A DNA stretch of 42,395 bases from an uncultured Acetatifactor sp. (GCA_947625475.1 CANQOL010000031.1:1-42395); one strand, 5' to 3'. Positions 7,134 to 16,234 are shown, counted from the stretch's first letter. Made by a program: numbers and translations. The notes: a model not told the origin generated them from the sequence alone.

Positions 7134-8894
7134 ATGTCTGCAGGCAAGCATGTAAATGGAATTTGTACCCTGATAACCGTTCTCACCCTTCTTCTCACCG
7201 CTGTTTTTATAAACGGAAGGGCCCTGGGGATCACGGTTCTGGCCGACGGAGATTCGGGGGACGGATATTTTACGGAGAACGACCTGGACGGGGAGTGGGA
7301 TCACGCCGGAGCGTGGCAGATCCGGCTCGCCGGTGACGGGGCGGAGATTTCCGGAGGGGCGTATTTTGAGGATGGCTGCGTTCACATTATCTCCGCCGGG
7401 AGGTATGTCGTCTCAGGGACTCTCCGGGAGGGGGGCATTATTGTGGAGGCCCCCGAGGGCGGCAAGGTATGGCTGGAGCTGCAGGGGATAGACGTCACAA
7501 ACCCGGAGGGCGCGGCCATAGACGTGGAGCAGGCTGAGAAGGTGTTTCTCACCCTGGCGGCGGGCAGTGAGAACCGTATCGCATCCGAGGCGTTCACGGA
7601 CACGGCGTCCGGCGTTGACGGGGCGCTCTACGCCAGGGACGATGTGACGGTGAACGGTTCGGGCACCCTTGCGGTGAGCAGCGCCGGCCACGGGATTGTG
7701 TGCAACGATGATCTGGTGATCACCGGCGGGAGCATTACCGTCACGGCAAAAGAGGACGGGCTCCACGCCAATGACAGTGTCCGGATCTGCGGCGCGGAGG
7801 TGGAGATTCAGGCCGGGGACGACGGGGTGACCGTCTCCAACGACGCCGGGACAGGATATTTTTACATGGAGTCCGGTTCCCTCTCGATTCCAGCCTGCTA
7901 CGAGGGGGTGGAGGGCCAGCAGATCACCGTGGCGGGAGGGGATATAGACATTGCCCCCACAGACGACGGGCTGAATGTGAGTCAGACCGGAGCCGCCCTG
8001 ACCGTGACCGGCGGAAGGATCCGGGTGGTCAACCCAAGCGGACGGGATGCGGATGGATTTGACTCCAACGGCAGTATTTATATTTCCGGCGGTTCTGTCC
8101 TGATCAGCGTCTCCCAGTCCGGGGGCAGCGCCGCCCTGGACGCGGGGACGGAGAGCGGCGGAGAGTGCATTGTCAGCGGCGGCACGGTTGTGGCGGCGGG
8201 CTCCGCTGCGATGGCGGAGGGATTTGACCAAAGCTCCCCCCAGGGTTTTGTCATGATGTCCGCAGAGGGCCAGGAGGGGAGCCGGGTAAGGCTTATGGAT
8301 AAAGAGGGAAAGAGTCTGCTGGATGAGACCATTCCCTGTGCCTTCTCCAGTCTGATCCTGAGCTGTCCGGAGCTGACCGTGGGAGATAAGGTGACTGTGG
8401 AGGTGGACGGCTCGGCCTCCCAGGTGGAGGTGGACAACTCCGGATCATCCGGCTCTGCCTTTGGCAGAATGGGCGGAGGAAGGGGAGGCATCCGGGCGGC
8501 CATGGGCAGTGCGGATGCCCTGCCAGCCGGGGATGGCGGGAATATGCCGGATCTGCCGGAGAGAGGAGATTTGCAGCTGCCGGAGGGTGAAGCCTTGCCA
8601 GGGGATGGAGACCTTCAGCGGCCGGATGGCGGAGCCTTTTTCCCTGCGGATGGGGAGAGCGGGCAGGATCTGCCGGAGAGAGGGAATTTTCAGCTGCCGG
8701 AGGGTGAAGCCTCTCAGATTCCCATGGATCGGGCCGGCTTCCGGGGGCAGCGTCAACAGCCCTGGCAGCAGGAGACATTGGCGGCAGACGGGCAGCAGGC
8801 CCTGGCGCCGGATCCCTCTGCCCTTGTCCTCACAGCGCTTTCCGCCGCCGTGCTGGGAGCGGGAATCCTCTTTGCCGTGAAGGTGAAGCATTGA
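7134..8894 (+). CDS. Cthe_2159-like carbohydrate-binding surface protein (DUF4353)
   Basis: This 586-residue surface protein has an N-terminal export or anchor helix (about residues 8-34) and a repetitive beta-helix-like body to about residue 420. Repeated motifs such as EDGLHANDSV, DDGVTVSND, DDGLNVSQTG and DADGFDSNGS are typical of the polysaccharide-binding Cthe_2159 family. A Pro/Glu/Gly-rich linker (about 450-550) with repeated LPERGDLQLPEGEA-type units leads to a C-terminal hydrophobic helix ending KVKH, which fits membrane anchoring. Its start overlaps the ribosome site at the end of the DUF4956 gene. Family knowledge suggests binding of acidic glycans such as pectin. A CotH kinase, often present in such clusters, is absent. 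Confidence 0.82.
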   Translation: MSAGKHVNGICTLITVLTLLLTAVFINGRALGITVLADGDSGDGYFTENDLDGEWDHAGAWQIRLAGDGAEISGGAYFEDGCVHIISAGRYVVSGTLREGGIIVEAPEGGKVWLELQGIDVTNPEGAAIDVEQAEKVFLTLAAGSENRIASEAFTDTASGVDGALYARDDVTVNGSGTLAVSSAGHGIVCNDDLVITGGSITVTAKEDGLHANDSVRICGAEVEIQAGDDGVTVSNDAGTGYFYMESGSLSIPACYEGVEGQQITVAGGDIDIAPTDDGLNVSQTGAALTVTGGRIRVVNPSGRDADGFDSNGSIYISGGSVLISVSQSGGSAALDAGTESGGECIVSGGTVVAAGSAAMAEGFDQSSPQGFVMMSAEGQEGSRVRLMDKEGKSLLDETIPCAFSSLILSCPELTVGDKVTVEVDGSASQVEVDNSGSSGSAFGRMGGGRGGIRAAMGSADALPAGDGGNMPDLPERGDLQLPEGEALPGDGDLQRPDGGAFFPADGESGQDLPERGNFQLPEGEASQIPMDRAGFRGQRQQPWQQETLAADGQQALAPDPSALVLTALSAAVLGAGILFAVKVKH

Positions 8895-8951
8895 TTTTAG
8901 ACCTAAAGGCAGATAAAAGACATATATGGGGCGTGAGAATGCGGCTTTCTC

Positions 8952-8980
8952 TTGACATTTACCGGAAAGCATATTATGTT
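8952..8980 (+). promoter_or_regulatory. Sigma-A promoter for the GH43 gene
   Basis: TTGACA (8952-8957), a 17-nt spacer and TATGTT (8975-8980) lie 49 nt upstream of the arabinanase ATG. The -35 box is perfect. This separates the GH43 gene transcriptionally from the surface-protein operon before it. Confidence 0.65.
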
Positions 8981-9028
8981 TAATAATAGGTGAAACAATT
9001 TATTTTTCGGTAAAGGAATGGAGGAAAA

Positions 9029-10621
9029 ATGAAAAAAGGGATTGGGGTATCGCTATGTATCGGTTTATCACTTTGCCTTTCCGCCTGCGGGGGCGGCGCT
9101 TCGACCGGGGAGACGGGGACGGACGCAGGCCAGAGCGGTCAGGCCCAGGTCACGGCGGAGCCGACGGCCACTCCGAAGCCGGAGCCAGTGGTGATTGCGC
9201 CGAATTATGATGGGATCGAGACGGCCTCCAACGGGGCCAAGGTTTCCGTTCACGATCCCTCCATCAAGGTCTTTGACGGAAAATATTATATCTACGGCTC
9301 TCACATGACGGGAGCTGTGTCCGAGGATATGCAGACCTGGACCAATATCGCCAACGGCTACCGCTCTGACAATCCTCTTTTCACGGATCTGTTTGCGGAG
9401 GATCTGGGGATCTTTGACTACGCGGGAGATTACGGGGACGGCACCTACGCCGTGTGGGCGGAGGATGTGATCTACAACGAGGCCATGGGCAAGTACGTGA
9501 TGTACTTCTGCACTTCCTCCACCTATATCAAGTCCGATCTGTGCTACGCCACATCGGATTCCCCGGAGGGCCCTTTTACCTGGCAGGGGAATCTCCTTTA
9601 CTCCGGCTTTACCGATGAGGATATTGACCAGACGGATGTATATGACTATGTGACGCCGGAGTACGCGGCGGAGACCTATCTGAAGCTGAACGGGGAATAC
9701 AACAACCAGGACTGGCCCAACTGTATCGATCCGGCGCCCTTCTATGACGCGGAGGGCAGGCTTTGGATGGTGTACGGCTCCTGGTCCGGAGGCATCTTCC
9801 TGCTGGAGCTGGATCCCGAGACAGGCCTGATCATCCACCCCCAGGCGGATCCGGACAACAATGTGGATCCCTATTTCGGCAAGCGGCTGATGGGCGGCGG
9901 CCACATGTCCATAGAGGGGCCTTACATTCAGTATGACCCGGAGACAAAGTATTATTATCTGTATGTGAGCTACGGCGGGCTGCAGCGCACCGGCGGCTAT
10001 CAGGTGAGGGTGTTCCGCAGCGAGACCCCGGACGGGGAGTATGTGGACATGAGCGGCCTGTATCCGGTGAAGGGCTACAATCACGCCTACTATGGGCTGA
10101 AGCTTTCGGGCAACTATTATCTGCCCAGCTTAAAGTTCGCCTATATGGCCACCGGCGGCATGTCCACCTTTATCGACACGGACGGCAAGCGGTATATGTG
10201 CCATCACAGCCGTTTTGAAAAGAACAACGAGTATCATGAGCCCACGGTGAAGCAGATTTTTATGAATGAGGAAGGCTGGCCGGTGCTGGCGCCCTACTCC
10301 ACCAAGGGGGAGACCATTTCCGATACCGGGTATGAGCTGTCCCAGCTCACGGGGGACTACTATTTTATCAATCAGGGTATGGAGATCAACGCGGATATCG
10401 CCCAGCCGGTGATGATCACGTTAAACGGGGACGGAACCGTCTCCGGCTCCCTGATCGGGACCTGGACGGTGACGGAGGGCACGCCCTATGTGCATATCAG
10501 TGACCAGAAGAAGAGCTACAGCGGAGTGTTCTGTGCCATGAAGGACCAGACGGGGGTGGATGTGATGACCTTCTCCGCAGTGGGCATGAACGAGAGTATC
10601 TGGGGTGTGAAGTACGAGTAA
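9029..10621 (+). CDS. GH43 endo-alpha-1,5-L-arabinanase-like lipoprotein
   Basis: This 530-residue exported lipoprotein has lipobox LSAC with Cys20. The five-bladed beta-propeller shows the three GH43 acidic residues: Asp76 in VHDPSIK (base), Asp234 in NCIDPAPF (pKa modulator) and Glu296 in SIEGPYIQY (acid). About 85 C-terminal residues from DYYFINQG onward match the small beta-barrel that follows the catalytic domain in two-domain arabinanases. It should cut the alpha-1,5-arabinan backbone at the cell surface. It has its own promoter and a GGAGG site. The GH51 arabinofuranosidase at 24624 is a plausible functional partner. Activity on related arabinose polymers is possible. Confidence 0.87.
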   Translation: MKKGIGVSLCIGLSLCLSACGGGASTGETGTDAGQSGQAQVTAEPTATPKPEPVVIAPNYDGIETASNGAKVSVHDPSIKVFDGKYYIYGSHMTGAVSEDMQTWTNIANGYRSDNPLFTDLFAEDLGIFDYAGDYGDGTYAVWAEDVIYNEAMGKYVMYFCTSSTYIKSDLCYATSDSPEGPFTWQGNLLYSGFTDEDIDQTDVYDYVTPEYAAETYLKLNGEYNNQDWPNCIDPAPFYDAEGRLWMVYGSWSGGIFLLELDPETGLIIHPQADPDNNVDPYFGKRLMGGGHMSIEGPYIQYDPETKYYYLYVSYGGLQRTGGYQVRVFRSETPDGEYVDMSGLYPVKGYNHAYYGLKLSGNYYLPSLKFAYMATGGMSTFIDTDGKRYMCHHSRFEKNNEYHEPTVKQIFMNEEGWPVLAPYSTKGETISDTGYELSQLTGDYYFINQGMEINADIAQPVMITLNGDGTVSGSLIGTWTVTEGTPYVHISDQKKSYSGVFCAMKDQTGVDVMTFSAVGMNESIWGVKYE

Positions 10622-10646
10622 AGACGGGACGGGGCAGAGCGAGGCG

Positions 10647-10904
10647 ATGAAAGGCGGCATGAAAAAGGAGCGGAAGACGGGCTATTCCAAAATAGATCTG
10701 GTGAAAGATATCCTGATTACGCTGGCGGTGATACTGCTGCTGTTTGCGTACTGGGTGTCTGTCCTGCTGATCCTCTCTCTGCTTTTGATGAATGTGTGGC
10801 GGATCCGCTGGCAGCAGATTGTGTGGATCGCCCTGGGATTGACGGTGGTGTCCGGTACGGTTTACACCCTGCGGCTGGTGAAAAGACGCCGGCGGGGGGA
10901 GTGA
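10647..10904 (+). CDS. Small two-helix membrane protein, unknown
   Basis: This 85-residue protein has a basic N-terminus, two adjacent hydrophobic helices (about residues 20-47 and 56-75) and a cytoplasmic RRRRGE tail, so both ends should face inside. The ATG lies 25 nt after the GH43 stop, behind a GAGCGAGG site, and an alternative ATG is at 10659. It is probably co-transcribed with the arabinanase and followed by the terminator at 10961. No family is recognised. Confidence 0.55.
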   Translation: MKGGMKKERKTGYSKIDLVKDILITLAVILLLFAYWVSVLLILSLLLMNVWRIRWQQIVWIALGLTVVSGTVYTLRLVKRRRRGE

Positions 10905-10950
10905 ATAGTGAATTCAGAATGAATAGTGAATTCTGAGAGAATTCTGAGAG
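10902..10950. repeat. Short GAATAGTGAATTC direct repeats
   Basis: Two 17-nt units at 10902-10918 and 10920-10936 (TGAATAGTGAATTCAGA and TGAATAGTGAATTCTGA) are followed by a shortened third GAGAATTCTGAGA. The repeat fills the space between the small membrane protein and the terminator. It resembles a simple-sequence intergenic repeat. Confidence 0.7.
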
Positions 10951-10960
10951 AAAGCAAAAC

Positions 10961-11000
10961 AAGAGGGAACGGAGCTGTTTGGGCCGGTTCCCTCTTTTTG
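10961..11000. terminator. Bidirectional rho-independent terminator
   Basis: AAGAGGGAAC (10961-10970) pairs with GTTCCCTCTT (10987-10996), with T-tracts on both strands. It separates the convergent small membrane protein gene and the ABC exporter operon. Confidence 0.85.
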
Positions 11001-11003
11001 TGT

Positions 11004-12878
11004 TTACTCTTTCGTATAATACTGCGCCTGGGCGGTCCAGAGCTCGCGGTACTTGCCGTCCCTTTGGGCCAGGAGTTCCTCATGGGAGCCCCTCTGGACG
11101 ATGCGGCCCTCATGGAACACGGCGATCTCGTCGCAGAACTTGCAGGAGCTGAGGCGGTGGCTGATGTAGATGGCGGTCCTGTCGCCGGTGATCTCATTGA
11201 ACTTGCCGTAGATCTCCGCCTCCGCCATAGGGTCCAGGGCGGCGGTGGGCTCATCCAGGATAATGAAGGGGGCGTCCTTGTACAGGGCCCGGGCGATGGC
11301 AATCTTCTGGGCTTCGCCCCCGGAGATCTCCACGCCGTCTTCCGTAAAATCCTTGTAAAGCTGGGTGCCCAGGCCCTGGGGCATGGTCTCCAGCCGGTCC
11401 CCGAAACCTGCGTCAAGCAGGGCCCTTCGGACCTTCGCCTCATCGTAGAGAGCGCTGCCCGCCACATTGGCGCCCAGAGGCTGGGAGAGCAGCTGGAAGT
11501 CCTGGAACACCACGGAGAAAATGTTCATGTAGTCCCGGTAATCGTACTTTCGAATGTCAATCCCGTTTAAAAGGATCTGCCCCTCCTGGGGGTCGTACAG
11601 GCGGCACAGGAGCTTGATGAACGTGGTCTTGCCGCTGCCGTTCTCCCCCACGATGGCCAGCCTCCTGCCCACCCGGAACTTGAGGCTGACATTTTTGAGC
11701 GCCCAGGTTTCGGCCCCCGGATACCGGAAGGAGACGTTCCGAAATTCCACGTCATAATTCCGGTCGGAGCGCTTCTCGGTGGTAAGGCTCCCCTGATACA
11801 TGGCGTTGGGAATGTCCAAAAATTGAAAGGTGGTGTCCAGATACCCCGTGTTGGTTCTAAGGTAACCCAGGAGGGCGGTCAGCTCGTAAATACTCCAGCT
11901 CATGGCAGTGACGGCCCCCACATACTGGGTGACGCTGCCCACGTCGAAGGCCCCCGCCCATGCCTTCAGGCAGGTGAAGGCGTAGATAAAGCCTGTGATG
12001 ACCACCGTGACGGCGTTGGCCAGACCGTTGAAAATCCCCATGGGGCCCTTCGCCAGCCGGGACAGCCTGCCCTTGGTGCCGAATGCCTTGTTTTTGTCCC
12101 AGTAGGCCTTGACAAGATTCTGCTGGTTGTACATGCGGATGTCCGCGCCCCGACCCTTTTTCTGGCCGATGAACCCGAAGAAGCCGAATAACCGGTTGCC
12201 CAGGGTGGCGTCCTTGGAGGCGCTGCCCCAGTAGGAGATGTATTTCCCGTTGCAGAAGCCGGCCGCCAGGCTGGCCAGCACCATGACGGCCGCCAGAGCC
12301 AGGATAAACAGGGGGCTGTTCAGCACAGTGAGCCGCCCGGCCCCGGCCGGCACCGGGGTGGTGAAGAGGGTCACCGTCAGGGCAATGCCGCCCAAAATCC
12401 CGGCAGCGCTGCACAGGGCAGACTCCAGAATCCCCGGGGTATACATCAGACCCCAGCCGGACCAGTTTTCGTTCTGCCGGATCTGGGAGCGCAGGTCATG
12501 GGTCTCCTGCCGGTCTATGTCGGCATAGTCCAGAGAGAACATCTTCCGGGCAAACAGGATCTCCTTCCGGCCGTAGAGATCGTCCAGCAGGGTCTCCTTG
12601 CGCTGATGGAGCAGGGCCTTCAGCACGGCGAAAAGGCAGGTGCACAGGGCTCCCGCCAGGACCCAGCGCCACAGGATCTGGGGACGGCGCCCGCAGGCCA
12701 GCTCGCTGAGGATCCGGGCTGAGAAAAACACCGCCACGTAAGGGTTTAAGGCGTCGGCCAGGGAGGCGGCGGTCAGCACCGGGAAGAACCGGGGGGTTAC
12801 CCGGTGCAGGAGCCTGACCGCCCGCAGATGGCAGGCCACGGCGTGAGAAAGTTTTATTTTCGTTTCCTCGGTTTTCAC
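11004..12878 (-). CDS. ABC exporter half-transporter, second subunit
   Basis: The preferred start is GTG at 12876-12878, eight bases after AGGAG; a TTG at 12884 is possible. The product of about 624 residues is a fused permease-ATPase. A six-helix type-1 exporter domain covers about residues 1-340 and the ATPase about 375-620. ATPase motifs are GENGSGKTTF (Walker A), SGGEAQKIAIARAL (signature), FIILDEPTAALDP (Walker B with catalytic Glu) and YISHRLSS (H-loop). The upstream gene encodes a paralogous subunit whose stop lies next to this start, so they probably form a heterodimer. No C39 peptidase domain is present. The cargo, perhaps a peptide or lipid, is unknown. Confidence 0.88.
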   Translation of the reverse strand: MKTEETKIKLSHAVACHLRAVRLLHRVTPRFFPVLTAASLADALNPYVAVFFSARILSELACGRRPQILWRWVLAGALCTCLFAVLKALLHQRKETLLDDLYGRKEILFARKMFSLDYADIDRQETHDLRSQIRQNENWSGWGLMYTPGILESALCSAAGILGGIALTVTLFTTPVPAGAGRLTVLNSPLFILALAAVMVLASLAAGFCNGKYISYWGSASKDATLGNRLFGFFGFIGQKKGRGADIRMYNQQNLVKAYWDKNKAFGTKGRLSRLAKGPMGIFNGLANAVTVVITGFIYAFTCLKAWAGAFDVGSVTQYVGAVTAMSWSIYELTALLGYLRTNTGYLDTTFQFLDIPNAMYQGSLTTEKRSDRNYDVEFRNVSFRYPGAETWALKNVSLKFRVGRRLAIVGENGSGKTTFIKLLCRLYDPQEGQILLNGIDIRKYDYRDYMNIFSVVFQDFQLLSQPLGANVAGSALYDEAKVRRALLDAGFGDRLETMPQGLGTQLYKDFTEDGVEISGGEAQKIAIARALYKDAPFIILDEPTAALDPMAEAEIYGKFNEITGDRTAIYISHRLSSCKFCDEIAVFHEGRIVQRGSHEELLAQRDGKYRELWTAQAQYYTKE

Positions 12879-12880
12879 AG

Positions 12881-14689
12881 TCAAAACTCCTTTCCCTCCT
12901 GGTAGTAACGGCTCTGGACCTCAAAGAGCCCGGCGTACTCGCCCCCCAGGGCCAGCAGGCTCTCATGGGTGCCCTCCTCGGCGATGCGGCCCTCTGCCAG
13001 CAGAATAATCCTGTCGCAAAAACGGGTGGATGCCAGCCGGTGGGAGATGAACAGGGAGGTCCTTCCCGCGGCCATGCCGTTGTACTTTATGTAGATGTCG
13101 TTCTCCGCAATGGGATCCAGGGAGGCGGTGGGCTCGTCCAGCAGGAGGATGGGAGCGTCCTTGTAGAGGGCCCGGGCCAGCATCAGCCGCTGGGTCTGGC
13201 CCCCGGAGAAGAGGGCGCCGTCCAGATAGACCTCCCGGCCCACATGGGTGTCGAGGCCCTCCGGCAGCTCCCTGACGGTTTTGGTGAGGCCCGCCTGCTC
13301 CACGCAGGCCCACACCTGGCCGCAGTCAATGTCCCGGCTGGTCTGGGCGATGTTCTCCGCCACGGTCACGTCCAGAATGGAGAACTCCTGGAAGACGGCG
13401 CCGAAGAGGCCGTAGTATTCCCGCCGGTTGAAGTCCCGGATATCCTTCCCGTTTAGGAGCACTCTTCCCTCGGTGGGGTCGAAGAGCCCGCAGAGAAGCC
13501 GCACCAGAGTGGTCTTGCCGGCGCCGTTGAGACCCACCACGGCCAGCTTTTCCCCGGCCCGGACCGTCAGATCCATGTGACGTATGGTGTCCTCCTCGGC
13601 CCCGGGGTAGCGAAAGGAGACATTCTCCAGCCGCAGCTCATAGCTCCCGGCCTTAGGCACCGGCTCGCCCCCCTCAAACCGGAAGGGTTCGGGGTATTCC
13701 AGGAATTCCCTGAGCCGGGAGAGATCCAGGCTCTGATGGTGGAGGGTTACCGTCTGCTGGAGGATCCCCATGATCCAGGTGGTGAAGGTGGTGACTGCCG
13801 TAAAGTAAAGGAGAAATTCCGGCACCCCCAGCCCCTCCCGGAGGGCCAGCCGGATCAGGTATACATAGGCGATGCCGTTCCGGGCCGCCGTCAGGAGAGC
13901 CTCCGTGATGTCCGCCAGCAGCTTTACCCGCTCCGCCCGGAGCCGGAAATCCAGGTAGACGTCGTGGACGTTCTCCAAAAGATCGTTGAGCCACCCCTGC
14001 AGGCCGAACACGCGGATGTCCTTGGCCAGCTCCACCGATTCGGCCCGCTCCCGGATATAACACTTTTTCGCATAGTACACATCCTCCGCCTCCCGGTGGG
14101 TGAACATCCAGTTGTTGGTGTAGCGGGAGGCCAGAAAGCCCAGAAGGCAGGTGACTATGACCAGGGCGATCAGTGTGGGGTTCAGCTTGGACAGGATGGT
14201 CAGGTAGATGACAAACCCGCCGGCGTTCTGCAAAAGCAGGGTCAGGCTCTGCCAGATCTGCTCCGTGGCCTCCTGGTTGCCCTCGCAGGCCATATGGGCC
14301 TTCTCCCTGAGCCGGATGAAATCCGCCTGCAGAGTGTTGGGGTAGGAGGTGGTGTTGCACTTATAGCCCACCATGCCGATGATCTCCGAGCGCACGTCCA
14401 CCCTGGGCCACAGGGTGTTCTGTATCACGTAGCTTTTGAGCCACAGGATCAGGAACAGGAGGACTGTGAAAAACCCGATGGTCCCCAGAAGAACGCCAAG
14501 GGGGGCATGATCCTCCACCCGCCTTAAAATCTCAGGGGCCACGTAGAGCTGTGCCAGGTTGTAGGCAATCTCCAGCCCCGCCGTCACAAAGCAGAACACC
14601 AGCACGCGCTTCCTTACGCGCCAGGCGATTTTCGCCATCCACCATATGTTTGGGAGAATCCCATGTTTTGGTTTTGTTTTTTCTTTCAA
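12881..14689 (-). CDS. ABC exporter half-transporter, first subunit
   Basis: A TTG start at 14687-14689 is preferred because GTGAGGTGAG ends four bases upstream; an ATG at 14719 has no such site. The product of about 602 residues has an N-terminal type-1 exporter membrane domain and a C-terminal ATPase with GLNGAGKTTL, FSGGQTQRLMLARAL, ILLLDEPTASLDP and FISHRLAS. Both ATPases of the pair keep a catalytic glutamate after Walker B, so neither site is obviously degenerate. The gene follows the LytTR/GHKL two-component genes in the same orientation, suggesting the exporter is under their control. Confidence 0.88.
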   Translation of the reverse strand: MKEKTKPKHGILPNIWWMAKIAWRVRKRVLVFCFVTAGLEIAYNLAQLYVAPEILRRVEDHAPLGVLLGTIGFFTVLLFLILWLKSYVIQNTLWPRVDVRSEIIGMVGYKCNTTSYPNTLQADFIRLREKAHMACEGNQEATEQIWQSLTLLLQNAGGFVIYLTILSKLNPTLIALVIVTCLLGFLASRYTNNWMFTHREAEDVYYAKKCYIRERAESVELAKDIRVFGLQGWLNDLLENVHDVYLDFRLRAERVKLLADITEALLTAARNGIAYVYLIRLALREGLGVPEFLLYFTAVTTFTTWIMGILQQTVTLHHQSLDLSRLREFLEYPEPFRFEGGEPVPKAGSYELRLENVSFRYPGAEEDTIRHMDLTVRAGEKLAVVGLNGAGKTTLVRLLCGLFDPTEGRVLLNGKDIRDFNRREYYGLFGAVFQEFSILDVTVAENIAQTSRDIDCGQVWACVEQAGLTKTVRELPEGLDTHVGREVYLDGALFSGGQTQRLMLARALYKDAPILLLDEPTASLDPIAENDIYIKYNGMAAGRTSLFISHRLASTRFCDRIILLAEGRIAEEGTHESLLALGGEYAGLFEVQSRYYQEGKEF

Positions 14690-14724
14690 TTTTCTCACCT
14701 CACGGGCACAGCGTATCATAAAGA

Positions 14725-14754
14725 ATTCGCCCCCGGCTTATTCCGGGGACGAAT
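14725..14754 (-). promoter_or_regulatory. Stem-loop between kinase and exporter genes
   Basis: Arms 14725-14736 and 14743-14754 (ATTCG-C-CCCCGG against CCGGGG-A-CGAAT) form a strong hairpin with a six-base loop and only a weak T-run. It lies in the 131-bp gap between the kinase stop and the exporter start and could attenuate read-through within the operon. Confidence 0.5.
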
Positions 14755-14820
14755 CGTCATTTCCGGGTGATGAACTGCAGGGGAGGGGGCGGCGATAGAT
14801 GGCAGCGCTCCGGGGCACGC

Positions 14821-15483
14821 TCACTCCTGGGGGAGCAGGATCTCAGTGGTAAACGCGCCGTCCTCGCTGTTGCGGCTGATGTACCCGCCCAGCCGTTCCA
14901 CGATAGCGTCGATCCGCACAAGGCCGAAGCCGTGGCCCTCGCCCTTGGTGCTGCGAAACAGCCGTCCCTCCCGCTTCAGCTTTTTCCCGGCGGTGAAATT
15001 GGTAAAGGAAATATACAGCTGGGTATTTTTCATGTCCATATAGACCCGGATCACCCGCCGGTCCTGCGGCAGCTCCAGGCTGGCCTCGATGGCGTTGTCA
15101 AAGAGGTTGCCGATGATACAGCACAGGTCTATTTCCGAGGACTTCAGCCGGACAGGGATCTGGGCGTCCGCCACCACCTGGATCCCCTTCGCCTTGGCCA
15201 GGGAGATCTTGGAGTTGAGGATGGCGTCCGCCATAGGGTTGCCGGTTTTGATCACCGTGTCCACCCGGGTCAAATCCTCATCCAGAAGGTCCAGATACCG
15301 TTTGACGGCGTCCCAATCCTGGGCGGCAGCGTAGGCCTTCATGGTCTGGATGTGATTGCGGTAGTCGTGCCGCCAGCCCCGGATCTGCCGGTACATGTTG
15401 TCCACTTCCCGATAATGGGTTTCGATCAGATCTCTCTGATAAGAGGCAATCTGCGCGTCGATCCGCTTTGACAAAAGTCCCAT
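14821..15483 (-). CDS. Soluble GHKL-domain sensor histidine kinase
   Basis: The start at 15483 (MGLLSKRID) is preferred: GGGGGTGAG lies five bases upstream and overlaps the stop of the regulator gene. The product is about 220 residues. A helical dimerisation/phosphoacceptor region has His39 in WRHDYRNHIQTM, and a GHKL ATPase has the N-box NLFDNAIEA and the G-box GHGFGL. No transmembrane or sensory domain is present, unlike the usual AgrC-type kinases with five to seven helices. It pairs with the LytTR regulator immediately upstream. The signal must be cytoplasmic or arrive through a partner such as the ABC exporter (inference). Confidence 0.85.
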   Translation of the reverse strand: MGLLSKRIDAQIASYQRDLIETHYREVDNMYRQIRGWRHDYRNHIQTMKAYAAAQDWDAVKRYLDLLDEDLTRVDTVIKTGNPMADAILNSKISLAKAKGIQVVADAQIPVRLKSSEIDLCCIIGNLFDNAIEASLELPQDRRVIRVYMDMKNTQLYISFTNFTAGKKLKREGRLFRSTKGEGHGFGLVRIDAIVERLGGYISRNSEDGAFTTEILLPQE

Positions 15484-15487
15484 TGTC

Positions 15488-16186
15488 TCACCCCCTTTTG
15501 ATGATGGCCCGGTTGATTCCCTCATAGGCCCCCCTTGGCAGAGGGATGAGGGTCCCGTCGCCGAGGCGGATTTCCGTCCGGGAAACGCGGCTGATCTGGG
15601 TCAGATTGACCAAAGCGGACCGTCCCACCCGGTAAAAGCGCTCGTCCAGCTCCTGCTCCAGCCTGCCCAGGGTCATTTTGACGGTGTAATCGTCCTGGGC
15701 GTGGACCGTCACATAGTTGCCGAAGACCTCCGCGTACCGGATCTGGTAGATGGGAATGCGGATCACCTCGCCGCCCAGCTCCAGATTCAGGATTTTCTCG
15801 TTTTTGGAAAGCTCCCTGGCCGCGCGGTCCAGCACGGAGCGGAGCTTTTCCTCCCTGACCGGCTTCATCAGGTAGTGAAGGGCCGCCACATCGTATCCCT
15901 CGGAGATATAGTCGGAATACCCGGTGATAAAAACAATCTGAACGGCGTCGTTTTCCTGCCGCAGCTTCTTCGCCATGGTCACGCCGTCCATGGGCCCCAT
16001 TTCAATATCAAGGAGCAGAATGTCATAATCCTTTTCCTCGGCGTAACAAAACAGGAAGCTCTCGGCGGACGTAAACAGGCGGGTCTGCAGCGTGTGCCCC
16101 GCATTGGCGGCCCATCCGGCCGCTAAAGAGGCAATGTATCGCCGGTCTGCCTCTGAATCGTCGCAAATGGCTATTTTATAGTTCAT
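15488..16186 (-). CDS. LytTR-family response regulator
   Basis: The start at 16186 (MNYKIAICDD) follows GAGGTCAG. The 232-residue protein has a receiver domain (about 1-120) with the acidic pair Asp9/Asp10 and phosphoacceptor Asp60 in ILLLDIEM. A LytTR DNA-binding domain follows (about 135-232) with the typical YAEVFGNYVTVHA and FYRVGRSALVNL segments. This class usually binds direct repeats upstream of targets controlling peptides, exporters or envelope functions. It is transcribed with the GHKL kinase (4 nt apart) and the two exporter genes, which are likely targets. Confidence 0.92.
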   Translation of the reverse strand: MNYKIAICDDSEADRRYIASLAAGWAANAGHTLQTRLFTSAESFLFCYAEEKDYDILLLDIEMGPMDGVTMAKKLRQENDAVQIVFITGYSDYISEGYDVAALHYLMKPVREEKLRSVLDRAARELSKNEKILNLELGGEVIRIPIYQIRYAEVFGNYVTVHAQDDYTVKMTLGRLEQELDERFYRVGRSALVNLTQISRVSRTEIRLGDGTLIPLPRGAYEGINRAIIKRG

Positions 16187-16234
16187 GATATCTGACCTCG
16201 TAGGGTTCGCAGGAAAATCACTAAAGAGCACCGA

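Noticed and set aside
11004..14689. Peptidase-containing bacteriocin exporter
   Set aside because: Neither subunit has an N-terminal C39 peptidase domain, and no double-glycine leader peptide gene was seen nearby.
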